Positions 25,631 through 34,459 of a DNA stretch of 64,000 nt are shown in pieces. This DNA is from Sedimentitalea xiamensis (GTDB taxonomy: Bacteria > Pseudomonadota > Alphaproteobacteria > Rhodobacterales > Rhodobacteraceae). A program made the translations under genes and the position numbers. The notes beneath the pieces were generated by a model, which saw only the letters and a program-made list of their open reading frames with translations, searched no databases and was not told where the DNA came from. How positions within the stretch are numbered: position 1 is the stretch's first letter; the number at the start of each line of letters is the position of its first letter. The DNA lies in the NCBI RefSeq assembly GCF_030164465.1, contig NZ_JASNJE010000002.1, forward strand, positions 205,266 through 269,265, given 5' to 3'.

Positions 25631-26854
25631 TCAATCGCGGAAGTCTTCCGGGCGAATCCCGTATTTTGCAAGCTTATCATAGAATGTCTTGCGGGGCAGC
25701 TTCAGCGCCTTCGCGGCCTGCGACGCGCGGCCTTGCTGCCTGCTCAGGGCGGCGATCAGCAACGATCGTTCCACCCGCGCCATCTGTTCCGCCAACCCAA
25801 GTCCGCCCGGATCGGACGCATCGTCGGCCATGCCCAGCACGAACCGCATCGCGGCGCTCATCAGAGACCGCGCATTGCCCGGCCAGTCCTGCGCCATCAG
25901 CGAAGCCATGTGATCCGGGGTGATTTCCGGCAGTTTCAGGCCCGCCTGCTCGCACGCCTGTTCCGCATAGCGCCGGAACAGGATCGGAATGTCTTCCGGG
26001 CGCTCGGCAATCGACGGGATCCGCACCGACGCGCCTTGCAGGCGATAGTGCAATTCGCTGTTCAGCCGGGCTTCGTCCAGCGCGATCGTGCTGCCGGCCA
26101 TGACCCGCGCAAAGTGCCCCGCATCCAGGAATTCGGTCAGGGCGATCTGTGAATCCGCTGGCAGATCGCCGATCTCGTCCAGGAACAGCGCCCCATGGGC
26201 CGCAACCTGCATCGCGTCACGCAGGGCGGCCCGGTCAAGCCCGGCGGCGGCGCGTTTCTCAAAGGCCGCGTGGGCCCTGGCGGAACACAGGTGGATGACT
26301 TCCGCCACCTTGGACGCGCCGCTGCCCGGCGGCCCGTGAACGAGAATCGCCTCATCCGTCTGCGCCAATTTCCGCACCCGTGCACGCAATGCCCCGGCAA
26401 GGTCAGAGCAGCCGAAAATCATCCGCGACGCCGGATCGCCGGTTTCCGCCCGCGCCCGCTCGGCCCTGGCCTGAAGCACCGACCGGCGCGCCTCCAGCGC
26501 CCGCGACAGGACCGAAACCAGGTCCCCCGGCGCGCAGGGTTTCTCCAGGAAGTCAAAGGCGCCCTGTTCGATCGCGGACACGGCCATCGGGATGTCGCCT
26601 TCTCCGGTCAACAGGACCACCGGCAGTTCGTCGTCGACGTCCCGCGCATAGTTGAGCAGATGGAACCCGTCCCGTCCCGGCATCCGGATATCCGACAGGA
26701 TCACGCCCGCGAAATCGCGGGTGATATGATCCTTGGCGGCGACAAAGGACCCCGCCGTCGTGGCCCGCAAGCCCGCGAGGTCCAGTGTCTGCGCCAGCGC
26801 ATCGCGCACGGCGACATCGTCGTCGACAAGCAGGACGCGGGACGGCCCGCTCAC
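25631..26854 (-). CDS. dctD: DctD-type response regulator with degenerate AAA+ domain
   Basis: 407 residues. Receiver domain with VLLVDDD and phospho-acceptor Asp in VILSDIRMPGRDG. Then an AAA+ region and a Fis-type helix-turn-helix C-terminus (QGRASQAAKALKLPRKTFYD). The AAA+ part is abnormal: the Walker A position reads GPPGSGASK, with Ala where the nucleotide-binding Lys should be, and the GAFTGA sigma54-contact loop and its surroundings are deleted. Walker B (ALFLDEIGDL) remains. It should therefore regulate the TRAP operon without sigma54, perhaps like Rhodobacter NtrC. Overlaps dctB by four bases. Confidence 0.9.
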   Translation of the reverse strand: MSGPSRVLLVDDDVAVRDALAQTLDLAGLRATTAGSFVAAKDHITRDFAGVILSDIRMPGRDGFHLLNYARDVDDELPVVLLTGEGDIPMAVSAIEQGAFDFLEKPCAPGDLVSVLSRALEARRSVLQARAERARAETGDPASRMIFGCSDLAGALRARVRKLAQTDEAILVHGPPGSGASKVAEVIHLCSARAHAAFEKRAAAGLDRAALRDAMQVAAHGALFLDEIGDLPADSQIALTEFLDAGHFARVMAGSTIALDEARLNSELHYRLQGASVRIPSIAERPEDIPILFRRYAEQACEQAGLKLPEITPDHMASLMAQDWPGNARSLMSAAMRFVLGMADDASDPGGLGLAEQMARVERSLLIAALSRQQGRASQAAKALKLPRKTFYDKLAKYGIRPEDFRD

Positions 26855-28602
26855 GCTGCCCGCTCTTCGCGCCAGGGGTCCAGGCTCACGGTAAAGACCG
26901 CGCCGCCGTCCGGCCTGTTCTCGCCCCTGATTTCACCGCCAAAGCTCTGAACGATGCCGTAGGAAATCGAAAGACCAAGCCCCATGCCTTCCGAAGCGCC
27001 GACCACCTTGGTCGAATAAAACGGCTCGAAGATCTTTTCCGGCATCGCGAGCCCCGGCCCGCTGTCGGCGACGGCGACAAGCACCGGACCGGTCACCTGG
27101 ATCTTCACCAGAATCCGTTTGCTGTCCTGCCCGTCCATCGCATCGGCCGCATTGCTCAACAGGTTGACGAAGACCTGTCCCAGCCGCACCTCTCCGCCCC
27201 GCACCCAAACCGGATGTTCGGGCGCCTCGAAATCCACCGTCACGCCTTCGCGTCGCATGCGTGTTTCGGTCAGTTCGACCGCGCTGTTCAGCACCGCGAC
27301 AAGATCCACGCGGCCGGCGGCTTCGCTTTCCTGGCGCGCAAACGCCCGCAGATTCTTGATGATCCGTCCCATGCGCCGGGCCAGTTCGGATATCCTGCCC
27401 AGATTTTCCGCCGCTTTTTCTGTGTCGCCACGGTCAAGAAACTGCATCCCGTTTTCGGCGAAGGACCGGATCGCCATCAACGGCTGGTTCAGTTCATGGC
27501 TGATCCCGGCGCTCATCTGCCCCAGCGCGCTCAGCTTGCCGGCCTGAATCAGATCGCTCTGCGCCCGCTGCAACGCGGCCTCCGCCTCCTTTCGTTCCAG
27601 CACTTCGCGGCGCAGGCGAGTATTGGTGTCGGACAGTTCCTGCGTGCGTTTCGCGACACGGCTTTCCAGCACCGTGTTGGCCTGCGCCAGCGCGCGGCGC
27701 CTTTCAGTCGCAAGAAAAAGCATGGCGCCGAAAGCCAGGCAGATCGCCGCGACCGCCGCCGCCTGCAACCAGGCCAGACGCCGTGCCGGGGCCGCGTCCA
27801 CCAGCACCTCTCCGGTCAGGCCAATGACCGGCAGTTCACGTTGCAGATGCAGGGCATGTTCCGGAAGATAGGGTCCCCAGCGCAAGGTCCACAGGTCATG
27901 CGATCCGGTCAATTCCGCCTGAAACGGCGGCGGATCGCCTGCCGGCGGCACCAGCCCGGCCCCGGTGTCCGGGCGACGCCAGAACAACAACTCGGAGCGG
28001 TTGGTAAAGAACACCTCGCGGTTGGTATCCGTAAAGAACACCGCCGGGGTGCTGCTCGGCCAGGAGCGTTCTATGCTTTCCACATCGGCAACGACGATCA
28101 ACGCGCCGCGCACCTGTCCGTCATTGGCGAAAACAGGGGCCGCGTAGAAATAGGCGCGCCCGTCCAGCGGCGGCCGGATACCATGATCGCTGCCCAATGC
28201 CCCCTGCATCGCGCGGCGAAAATAGGGCTCGCCGGACAGGTCGCCCGCCGTCAGCCCGTTGGCGGAGGCCAGCACCTGTCCGCTGGCGTCCGCGAACAAC
28301 ACGTCCAATGCCGAAGTCTTGTCCGCAACCTCCAGCAACAAGGCCGCGGCGCCGTTTCTCATCGCAAGATTTTCCACGGAATCCAGTGCCGGATGATCCG
28401 ACATCAGCACCGCCAGTTCCTGAAAGGCCTGCAACTGCGTGCTCAACCGGTCGCTCGCCAGTGCAAGATCCGCTTCCGCACGGCGCGCCAGCTGTTCCAG
28501 GGCCTGCAAATATCCGTATCGCCAGACCGCCCCTGCGAGCGCAAGGACGACCAGCAAAAAGGCCAGCACAATCCATCTGCGTTGAAACGGCGCGTCCCGC
28601 AT
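26851..28602 (-). CDS. dctB: DctB-type sensor histidine kinase
   Basis: 583 residues. Two membrane segments (WIVLAFLLVVLALAGAVWRY near the N-terminus and AAVAAICLAFGAMLFLATE around residue 290) enclose a periplasmic sensor domain of the dCache/PAS-like DctB type (EPYFRRAMQGALGSDHGIRP). A coiled-coil linker, H-box GISHELNQPLMAIRSF, N-box QVFVNLLSNAADAM, and G-boxes (DSGPGL, GMGLGLSISYG) follow. Senses an external organic acid and phosphorylates the DctD partner. Start at 28602 chosen for GGAGGAG upstream. Confidence 0.93.
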   Translation of the reverse strand: MRDAPFQRRWIVLAFLLVVLALAGAVWRYGYLQALEQLARRAEADLALASDRLSTQLQAFQELAVLMSDHPALDSVENLAMRNGAAALLLEVADKTSALDVLFADASGQVLASANGLTAGDLSGEPYFRRAMQGALGSDHGIRPPLDGRAYFYAAPVFANDGQVRGALIVVADVESIERSWPSSTPAVFFTDTNREVFFTNRSELLFWRRPDTGAGLVPPAGDPPPFQAELTGSHDLWTLRWGPYLPEHALHLQRELPVIGLTGEVLVDAAPARRLAWLQAAAVAAICLAFGAMLFLATERRRALAQANTVLESRVAKRTQELSDTNTRLRREVLERKEAEAALQRAQSDLIQAGKLSALGQMSAGISHELNQPLMAIRSFAENGMQFLDRGDTEKAAENLGRISELARRMGRIIKNLRAFARQESEAAGRVDLVAVLNSAVELTETRMRREGVTVDFEAPEHPVWVRGGEVRLGQVFVNLLSNAADAMDGQDSKRILVKIQVTGPVLVAVADSGPGLAMPEKIFEPFYSTKVVGASEGMGLGLSISYGIVQSFGGEIRGENRPDGGAVFTVSLDPWREERAA

Positions 28603-28762
28603 GGGTCTCCTCCGACGATCCGGTCGCGATCGGGCCAGCCGTCCCGGTGGATTTGCGCACAATGCTGGCCGCGTAGCAATCCCCGCGGACCAACGGACAC
28701 CGCTGCGGTCCGGTCCGAAGACGCACCGGTCAGATCGTCTCTGCGGTGTCGAAAGGCGCGGA

Positions 28763-29230
28763 TCACGCCTCCAGCGGCAACATGGTCGTGGACTTGATTT
28801 CCTCCATCGACAGCAGGGCCGTCACATTGTGCACCCGGACCTCTGAAATCAGGGCCTGGTAGAACGCGTCATAGGCGCGGGCATTTCGCACCCGCACCTT
28901 GAGAATATAGTCGATATCCCCCGCCAGGCGGTGCGCTTCCTGCACTTCGGGACGATCGCGCAGCGCCTTGAGAAAGGCGGCCTGCCAGGCGGCTTCATGT
29001 TCGGACGTACGGATCAGCACGAAGAAACAGGCCTCGAATCCCAGCGCCTCGGCATCGAGCAGAACCGTGTGTTGGCCGATCACCCCGGCCTCGCGCAATT
29101 TGCGAATACGGTTCCAGACCGGGGTCTTGGAACTGCCGACGGCCTTGGCGATATCGTCCAGAGACTGGCCAGCGTCCTTTTGCAGTTCAGCCAGAATTTT
29201 CCGATCCGTTTCGTCGATCCGCACCGCCAT
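28763..29230 (-). CDS. Lrp/AsnC family transcriptional regulator
   Basis: 155 residues. N-terminal winged helix (IDETDRKILAELQKDAGQSL, then VGSSKTPVWNRIRKLREAGVI) and C-terminal RAM ligand-binding domain (LKVRVRNARAYDAFYQALI). Divergent from the cysG-DUF2849-cysI-cysH operon, with ~150 bases between, the arrangement expected for its local regulator of sulfur assimilation. Start 29230 chosen for GGAGG at 9 bases; the frame extends 25 codons upstream without support. Confidence 0.9.
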   Translation of the reverse strand: MAVRIDETDRKILAELQKDAGQSLDDIAKAVGSSKTPVWNRIRKLREAGVIGQHTVLLDAEALGFEACFFVLIRTSEHEAAWQAAFLKALRDRPEVQEAHRLAGDIDYILKVRVRNARAYDAFYQALISEVRVHNVTALLSMEEIKSTTMLPLEA

Positions 29231-29379
29231 TCCAAATTTCCTCCAAGCGCAAGACAACTTCACCGAATTCTTTTCAAGACTGGAACATTTGTCCTTATTT
29301 AGCAAGGCATATGGTCAAATAGCAGGACAATTTCCTATATTGCACCTCAGAAATCAGCCCTTCACAGGTCCATGCGATC

Positions 29380-30246
29380 ATGTCGAACCCACTACGAAAC
29401 AGCTTTGCACCCCTTGCGACGCGCCTTCTTGCGATCCGCGGGTGGTTTCGCGCGCGCGTGAAGCCGGCGCTGCGGACGGAAGGGAAAGTCCTGTTCGTCG
29501 GCGCCGGACCCGGCGCGGCAGATCTGTTGACCGTCCGCGCGCTGGCGGCGCTGCAAGCCGCCGATTTGGTCATTCACGACCGCCTGATCAGCGACGACAT
29601 CCTGGCGGAAATCCCGGCCCGCACGCCAAGGATCGACGTCGGCAAGGAAGGCTACGGCGCGTCCACGCCTCAGGCGGACATCAACGAACTGATCCTGCGC
29701 GAGGCCCGGCGGGGCGCCTGCGTCGTGCGCCTGAAATCCGGCGATTCTTCGGTGTTCGGCCGGCTGGACGAGGAAATCGAGGCCTGCGACGCCGCCGGTG
29801 TCGCCTGGAATGTGGTTCCTGGAATCACCGCCGCCTCCGCCGCCGTCGCCGCGATCGGTCAAAGCCTGACCCGGCGCGGCCGGAACTCATCGGTCCGCTT
29901 TCTGACCGGGCATGACATGAAGGGTTTCGCGGATCACGACTGGACGTCCCTCGCCCGCCCCGGAGAGGTCGCGGCGATCTACATGGGCAGGAAATCCGCC
30001 CGCTTCATCCAGGGCCGGCTGATCATGCATGGCGCGGATCGGGATACGCCGGTGACGCTGGTGGAAAACGCGTCCCGCGCGGATGAACGCGTCGTCGCGA
30101 CGACCCTGGGCGCACTGGCGCAGGATCTCGACGCCTCCGGCATCCTCGGCCCGACCCTGACGTTCATCGGCCTGCCCCCCCGCAGGAACGCCGGGGCACT
30201 GCGGCCCGGCATTTTCAAGACAAAACAACAGAAGGAACGTGCCTGA
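29380..30246 (+). CDS. cysG: Uroporphyrinogen-III C-methyltransferase (siroheme synthesis)
   Basis: 288 residues. SUMT domain with VLFVGAGPGAADLLTVRALAA, VIHDRLIS, VRLKSGDSSVFGR and NVVPGITAASA. Makes precorrin-2 for siroheme, the cofactor of the sulfite reductase two genes downstream. Compared with full CysG it lacks the N-terminal dehydrogenase/ferrochelatase domain; the first ~35 residues are a short helical leader that resembles the linker left from such a fusion. The remaining steps must be encoded elsewhere. Overlaps the next gene by one base. Confidence 0.9.
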   Translation: MSNPLRNSFAPLATRLLAIRGWFRARVKPALRTEGKVLFVGAGPGAADLLTVRALAALQAADLVIHDRLISDDILAEIPARTPRIDVGKEGYGASTPQADINELILREARRGACVVRLKSGDSSVFGRLDEEIEACDAAGVAWNVVPGITAASAAVAAIGQSLTRRGRNSSVRFLTGHDMKGFADHDWTSLARPGEVAAIYMGRKSARFIQGRLIMHGADRDTPVTLVENASRADERVVATTLGALAQDLDASGILGPTLTFIGLPPRRNAGALRPGIFKTKQQKERA

Positions 30247-30563
30247 TGGCTCGCGATTTTACGCCCAAAGTGGTGACCGCATCCGATCTGCTTGAGGGCG
30301 ATGTCATCTACCTGAAGGCCGATGACGGCTGGAGCCGGGACCTGGCCGAAGCCGAGGTCATCACCGACGAGGCCCATGCCCAACTGCGCCTGCTGGATGC
30401 CGAGCGTCTGGCCAACAAGGTGGTGGGCGCCTACCTGGCCGATATCGCCCCGTCCGGTTCCGGTCCGCAGCCGGTCCACTTCCGCGAAGACTTCCGCCGC
30501 AGGGGACCTTCGAACTATCCGCACGGCAAACAGCAGGACCTGCCCAGGACGCCCACCCGCTGA
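30246..30563 (+). CDS. DUF2849 domain protein
   Basis: 105 residues, matching the DUF2849 family: FTPKVVTASDLLEGDVIYL, then DDGWSRDLAEAEVI and the ERLANKVVGAYLADI segment. Always found between siroheme synthase and the sulfite/nitrite reductase in this bacterial group, so probably an accessory of sulfite reduction, but no activity is known to me. Its ATG overlaps the cysG stop. Confidence 0.88.
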   Translation: MARDFTPKVVTASDLLEGDVIYLKADDGWSRDLAEAEVITDEAHAQLRLLDAERLANKVVGAYLADIAPSGSGPQPVHFREDFRRRGPSNYPHGKQQDLPRTPTR

Positions 30564-30617
30564 CCGCCACGCAAACCGGCCCGTCCAGACCGCTCCGGAC
30601 CCGAAAGGATCATCAAA

Positions 30618-32282
30618 ATGTATGTCTATTCCGAATTCGACAATGCCTTCCTGGCTGAACGCAACGCCCAGTTCCGCGCCCAGGTGGAACGGCGCGTTTC
30701 CGGGGCGCTGACCGAGGATGAATTCAAGCCCCTGCGCCTGATGAACGGGGTCTACCTGCAACTGCACGCCTACATGCTGCGTGTGGCGATCCCCTATGGC
30801 ACGCTGAACAGCGCCCAGATGCGCAAGCTGGCGGAACTGGCGGACCGCTGGGACAAGGGCTACGGCCACTTCACGACACGCCAGAACATTCAGTACAACT
30901 GGCCGAAACTGACCGATATTCCCGACATGCTGGATTCGCTGGCCGAAGTGGGCCTGCACGCGATCCAGACCAGCGGCAACACGATCCGCAACGTGACCGC
31001 CGACCATTTCGCCGGCGCGGCGGCGGACGAAATCGCCGACCCGCGCCCGGTCGCCGAACTGATCCGCCAATGGTCCACCGACCATCCGGAGTTCCAGTTT
31101 CTCGGCCGCAAGTTCAAGATCGGCGTCACCGGCAGCGCCAATGACCGCGCGGTCATCAAGGCCCATGACATCGGGCTGCGCATCCTTGAACGGGATGGCG
31201 AGACCGGGTTCCAGGTTGTGATTGGCGGCGGCCTCGGCCGAACGCCGATGATCGGAAAGGTGCTGCGCGACTTCCTTCCCCGCGCCGACCTTCTGCCCTA
31301 TCTCGAAGCCGCGCTCAGCGTCTACAACCTGCTGGGCAGACGCGACAACAAATACAAGGCCCGGATCAAGATCACCGTCCACGAGCACGGGATCGATGCC
31401 ATCCGCGACCGGGTCGAAACGCTGTTCGAGCGGCTCCGCACGACCTTCGTCGGGCTGGACCAGGCGCGGCTCGACGACATCGAGGCCGCCTTCGCTCCGC
31501 CTGCCCTGCGCGGCGCATCGGTCGCTGCGTTCGAAACCGCATGCAAGACCGATCCCGTGTTCCGCAGTTGGGCGGATACCAATCTTGCCGAACACCGGGA
31601 CCCGGATCATGCAATCGTATCGATCAGCCTGAAGGCGCATGGCGCGACGCCCGGCGACGCCAGTTCGGAGCAGATGCGGGTCATGGCGGATCTCGCGGAA
31701 CGGTTCGGGTATAACGAACTGCGCATCAGCCACGAACAGAACGTCATCCTGCCGCATGTCCACAAATCGGACCTGCCGGCCTTGCATGCCGCGCTGAAGG
31801 CCGCCGGCCTCGCGACCGCCAATATCGGGCTGATCAGTGATATCATCGCCTGCCCCGGCATGGACTACTGCGCCCTTGCCACCGCCCGCTCCATTCCGAT
31901 CGCGCAGGAAATCGCCACCCGGTTCGACGAGCTCAAGATCGAGAACGACATCGGCCCGCTCAAGATCAAGATATCGGGCTGCATCAATGCCTGCGGTCAT
32001 CACCACGTGGGACATATCGGCATTCTCGGGCTGGATCGGGCCGGAGTCGAAAACTACCAGATCACACTGGGCGGCGACGCCACGCAAGACGCGGTGATCG
32101 GCGAACGCGCTGGCCCCGGATTCTCCGCGGACGAGATCGTTCCGGCCATCGAACGGCTGGTGCAGGCCTATCTCGACCTGCGCACGGAACCGGCCGAAAC
32201 ATTCCTGCAAACCTACCGCCGGACGGGACTCGCCCCGTTCAAATCGGCACTCTACCCCGAGGCGCGGGCCCATGCTGCATGA
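30618..32282 (+). CDS. cysI: Assimilatory sulfite (nitrite/sulfite) reductase hemoprotein
   Basis: 554 residues. Two ferredoxin-like half domains, RVAIPYGTLNSAQMRKLAEL and FTTRQNIQYNW in the first repeat. The siroheme/[4Fe-4S] cysteines are in IACPGMDYCALATA and KIKISGCINACGHHHVGH. Reduces sulfite to sulfide with six electrons. Position between siroheme synthesis and cysH points to sulfite rather than nitrite as substrate. Stop overlaps the start of cysH by eleven bases. Confidence 0.94.
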   Translation: MYVYSEFDNAFLAERNAQFRAQVERRVSGALTEDEFKPLRLMNGVYLQLHAYMLRVAIPYGTLNSAQMRKLAELADRWDKGYGHFTTRQNIQYNWPKLTDIPDMLDSLAEVGLHAIQTSGNTIRNVTADHFAGAAADEIADPRPVAELIRQWSTDHPEFQFLGRKFKIGVTGSANDRAVIKAHDIGLRILERDGETGFQVVIGGGLGRTPMIGKVLRDFLPRADLLPYLEAALSVYNLLGRRDNKYKARIKITVHEHGIDAIRDRVETLFERLRTTFVGLDQARLDDIEAAFAPPALRGASVAAFETACKTDPVFRSWADTNLAEHRDPDHAIVSISLKAHGATPGDASSEQMRVMADLAERFGYNELRISHEQNVILPHVHKSDLPALHAALKAAGLATANIGLISDIIACPGMDYCALATARSIPIAQEIATRFDELKIENDIGPLKIKISGCINACGHHHVGHIGILGLDRAGVENYQITLGGDATQDAVIGERAGPGFSADEIVPAIERLVQAYLDLRTEPAETFLQTYRRTGLAPFKSALYPEARAHAA

Positions 32283-33051
32283 TCCGGTCGGGCTTCCTCT
32301 TGCCCCAAATACTCCTGCCGGAGGCCCCGCCACCGGCCGGGACGTCCGACCCGATGTTGATCGGCTGAACGCGCGCTACCGCCACCACAGCGCCACGTCC
32401 GTGCTGCAGGGCGCGCTGTCGGATGCGGGCCGGATCGCGCTGGTGTCGAGCTTCGGCGCGGAATCCGTGGTGCTGCTGCACATGGTGGCCGTGATCGACC
32501 GCGCCACCCCGGTCCTGTTCATCGACACCGAGATGCTGTTCACCGAGACGCTGGTCTACCAGACAGAACTGGCGGAACGGCTGGACCTGCGGAACCTGCG
32601 GATTATCCGGGCACGGGACATCGCCGCCCGCGATCCGCACGGAACCCTGCATCGCACAGACCCCGACGCCTGCTGCGCGCTGCGCAAGACAGAACCTCTG
32701 AACGCGGCGCTCAGCACCTTTGACGGCTGGATCACCGGGCGCAAGCGGTTTCAGTCCGGCAGCCGCGCCGCGCTCGACTTCTTCGAGGTCGAAGAGGGCA
32801 GCAACCGGATAAAGGTCAATCCGCTGGCGCATTGGGCACCGGAGGACGTGCGCGCCTATATGGATGAAAACCGCCTGCCGCGGCATCCGCTGGTGGCGCG
32901 CGGCTACCCGTCCATCGGCTGCGCCCCCTGCACGTCCCCTGTTGCCCCCGGCGAGGATCCGCGTTCGGGCCGCTGGCGCGACCAGGCCAAGGACGAATGC
33001 GGCATTCACTTTGTAAACGGAAAAATCGTCCCGGCAGGAGCTGCAAGATGA
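32272..33051 (+). CDS. cysH: Adenylyl-sulfate (APS) reductase, CysH family
   Basis: 259 residues. PAPS/APS reductase fold with VSSFGAESVVLLHM and VLFIDTEMLFTETL. The CC pair (DACCALRKTEPL) and CxxC pair (SIGCAPCTSPV) predict a [4Fe-4S] cluster, marking the APS-using branch. The C-terminal catalytic ECGIH is present. The N-terminal ~25 residues are translated from a dispersed repeat element and are unlike relatives; no alternative in-frame start exists before the conserved region. Coupled to cysI upstream and to the DUF934 gene downstream. Confidence 0.94.
   Translation: MLHDPVGLPLAPNTPAGGPATGRDVRPDVDRLNARYRHHSATSVLQGALSDAGRIALVSSFGAESVVLLHMVAVIDRATPVLFIDTEMLFTETLVYQTELAERLDLRNLRIIRARDIAARDPHGTLHRTDPDACCALRKTEPLNAALSTFDGWITGRKRFQSGSRAALDFFEVEEGSNRIKVNPLAHWAPEDVRAYMDENRLPRHPLVARGYPSIGCAPCTSPVAPGEDPRSGRWRDQAKDECGIHFVNGKIVPAGAAR
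32293..32335 (+). repeat. Dispersed repeat copy lying inside the 5' coding end of cysH
   Basis: CTTCCTCTTGCCCCAAATAC followed by TCCTGCCGGAGGC matches the elements at 40381-40424 and 42881-42932 (consensus CTTC(C/A)TCTT....AAATACTCC then GC-rich inverted sequence). Here it is in frame and encodes residues 8-21 or so of CysH. Confidence 0.6.
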
Positions 33052-33452
33052 CAACGATCGTGACCGATGCGGGCTTTGCCGCAGATGACTGGAACCGCGG
33101 ATATGCCAAACCGAACGCGGCCGCCAATGATGCGCTCGCGCTCCATCTGGAACCGGACACCGATCCCGACCAGGTGCCGCTGTCGCCCGGACTGGAAATG
33201 ATCCGGGTGAATTTCCCGAGCTTTTCGGACGGGCGCGGGTTCAGCATCGCCCGGCAACTGCGGCTCAGGGGCTTCGCGGGACGGCTGCGCGCATGCGGGC
33301 ACGTGCTGGCGGATCAATACGCGATGGCCCGCCGGTCGGGCTTTGACGAGGTCGAGATCGACGACGATCTGGCCGCCCGCCAGCCGGAAGACCAGTGGCT
33401 GGCCCGCGCGAACTGGCGCGATCACGACTATCAGTCGCGCCTGCGCGGCTAA
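33048..33452 (+). CDS. DUF934 family protein (sulfur assimilation accessory)
   Basis: 134 residues. Family features: VPLSPGLEMIRVNFPSFSDG and GRGFSIARQLRLRGFAGRLR, then GHVLADQYAMARRSGFDEVE. DUF934 proteins accompany sulfite reductase genes and may assist reduction or electron supply; the activity is unproven. ATG overlaps the cysH TGA (ATGA). Confidence 0.9.
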   Translation: MTTIVTDAGFAADDWNRGYAKPNAAANDALALHLEPDTDPDQVPLSPGLEMIRVNFPSFSDGRGFSIARQLRLRGFAGRLRACGHVLADQYAMARRSGFDEVEIDDDLAARQPEDQWLARANWRDHDYQSRLRG

Positions 33453-33512
33453 GTCCCCTTTCCCTGACATACATCAAAGATTAATCAGAGGTGCCGGTTA
33501 AACAGTCCGGCG

Positions 33513-34364
33513 ATGAAAACGATGACAGAGATGACTCCCGTGACCCAAGCCGCAACCGATGCCACGCCCGTAAAGATGCCCGCCCTGCCCGATGCCCAGA
33601 CAGTGACCGGGGTGAAACACTGGACGGACCGGCTGTTTTCCTTCCGGGTGACGCGCCCGCAGACCCTGCGGTTCCGGTCCGGCGAATTCGTGATGATCGG
33701 GCTTCTCGGAGACAATGGCAAACCGCTGCTGCGCGCCTATTCCATCGCCAGCCCGGCCTGGGACGATGAATTGGAGTTCTATTCGATCAAGGTCCAGGAC
33801 GGCCCGCTGACCAGCAAGTTGCAGCATATCGAACCCGGCGACCAGATCATCCTGCGCCCCAAGCCGGTCGGCACACTGGTGCATGACGCGCTGCTGCCGG
33901 GCCATCGCATCTGGTTCTTCGCGACCGGCACCGGCTTCGCGCCCTTTGCCTCGCTTCTGCGCGAACCGCAGACCTACGAGGATTACGACGAGATCATCAT
34001 CACCCATACCTGCCGCGACGTGGCGGAACTCGAATATGGCCGCCAGCTGATCGAGAGCCTCAAGTCCGACGAGATGATGATCGAACTTCTGGGCCGCGAA
34101 AACCTCGACAAGATCCGCTACTATCCGACGACGACCCGCGAACAGAGCCCCAGGATGGGCCGCATCACCAACCTGCTGAAGGACGGAACGGTATTTGCCG
34201 ATCTGGGCATTGACCCGATCAACCCGGCCACCGACCGGGCGATGGTCTGCGGTTCGCTCGGGTTCAACGTCGATCTGAAGGAAATCCTCGAAGGCTTCGG
34301 CCTGCGCGAAGGCGCGAATTCCGATCCGAAGGAATACGTGGTCGAAAAGGCCTTTGTCGGCTGA
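33513..34364 (+). CDS. fpr: Ferredoxin/flavodoxin-NADP reductase
   Basis: 283 residues. FAD-binding LRAYSIASPAWDDELEFYSI, NADP-binding FFATGTGFAPFASLLREP, and CGSLGFNVDLKEIL near the C-terminus ending in YVVEKAFVG, all typical of alphaproteobacterial Fpr. Supplies electrons from NADPH to ferredoxin or flavodoxin, and here probably to sulfite reductase. Several start codons are possible (33513, 33522 or 33531); none has a strong ribosome site. Confidence 0.93.
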   Translation: MKTMTEMTPVTQAATDATPVKMPALPDAQTVTGVKHWTDRLFSFRVTRPQTLRFRSGEFVMIGLLGDNGKPLLRAYSIASPAWDDELEFYSIKVQDGPLTSKLQHIEPGDQIILRPKPVGTLVHDALLPGHRIWFFATGTGFAPFASLLREPQTYEDYDEIIITHTCRDVAELEYGRQLIESLKSDEMMIELLGRENLDKIRYYPTTTREQSPRMGRITNLLKDGTVFADLGIDPINPATDRAMVCGSLGFNVDLKEILEGFGLREGANSDPKEYVVEKAFVG

Positions 34365-34459
34365 CGAATGCATGCGTCGGGCGCAACCGGATATTGGCAG
34401 ATGATTCTGGCGGGGCTTTCCGGTTAGAGTGATCCGGATTGTTTTTCCAAGGGGCCGAC

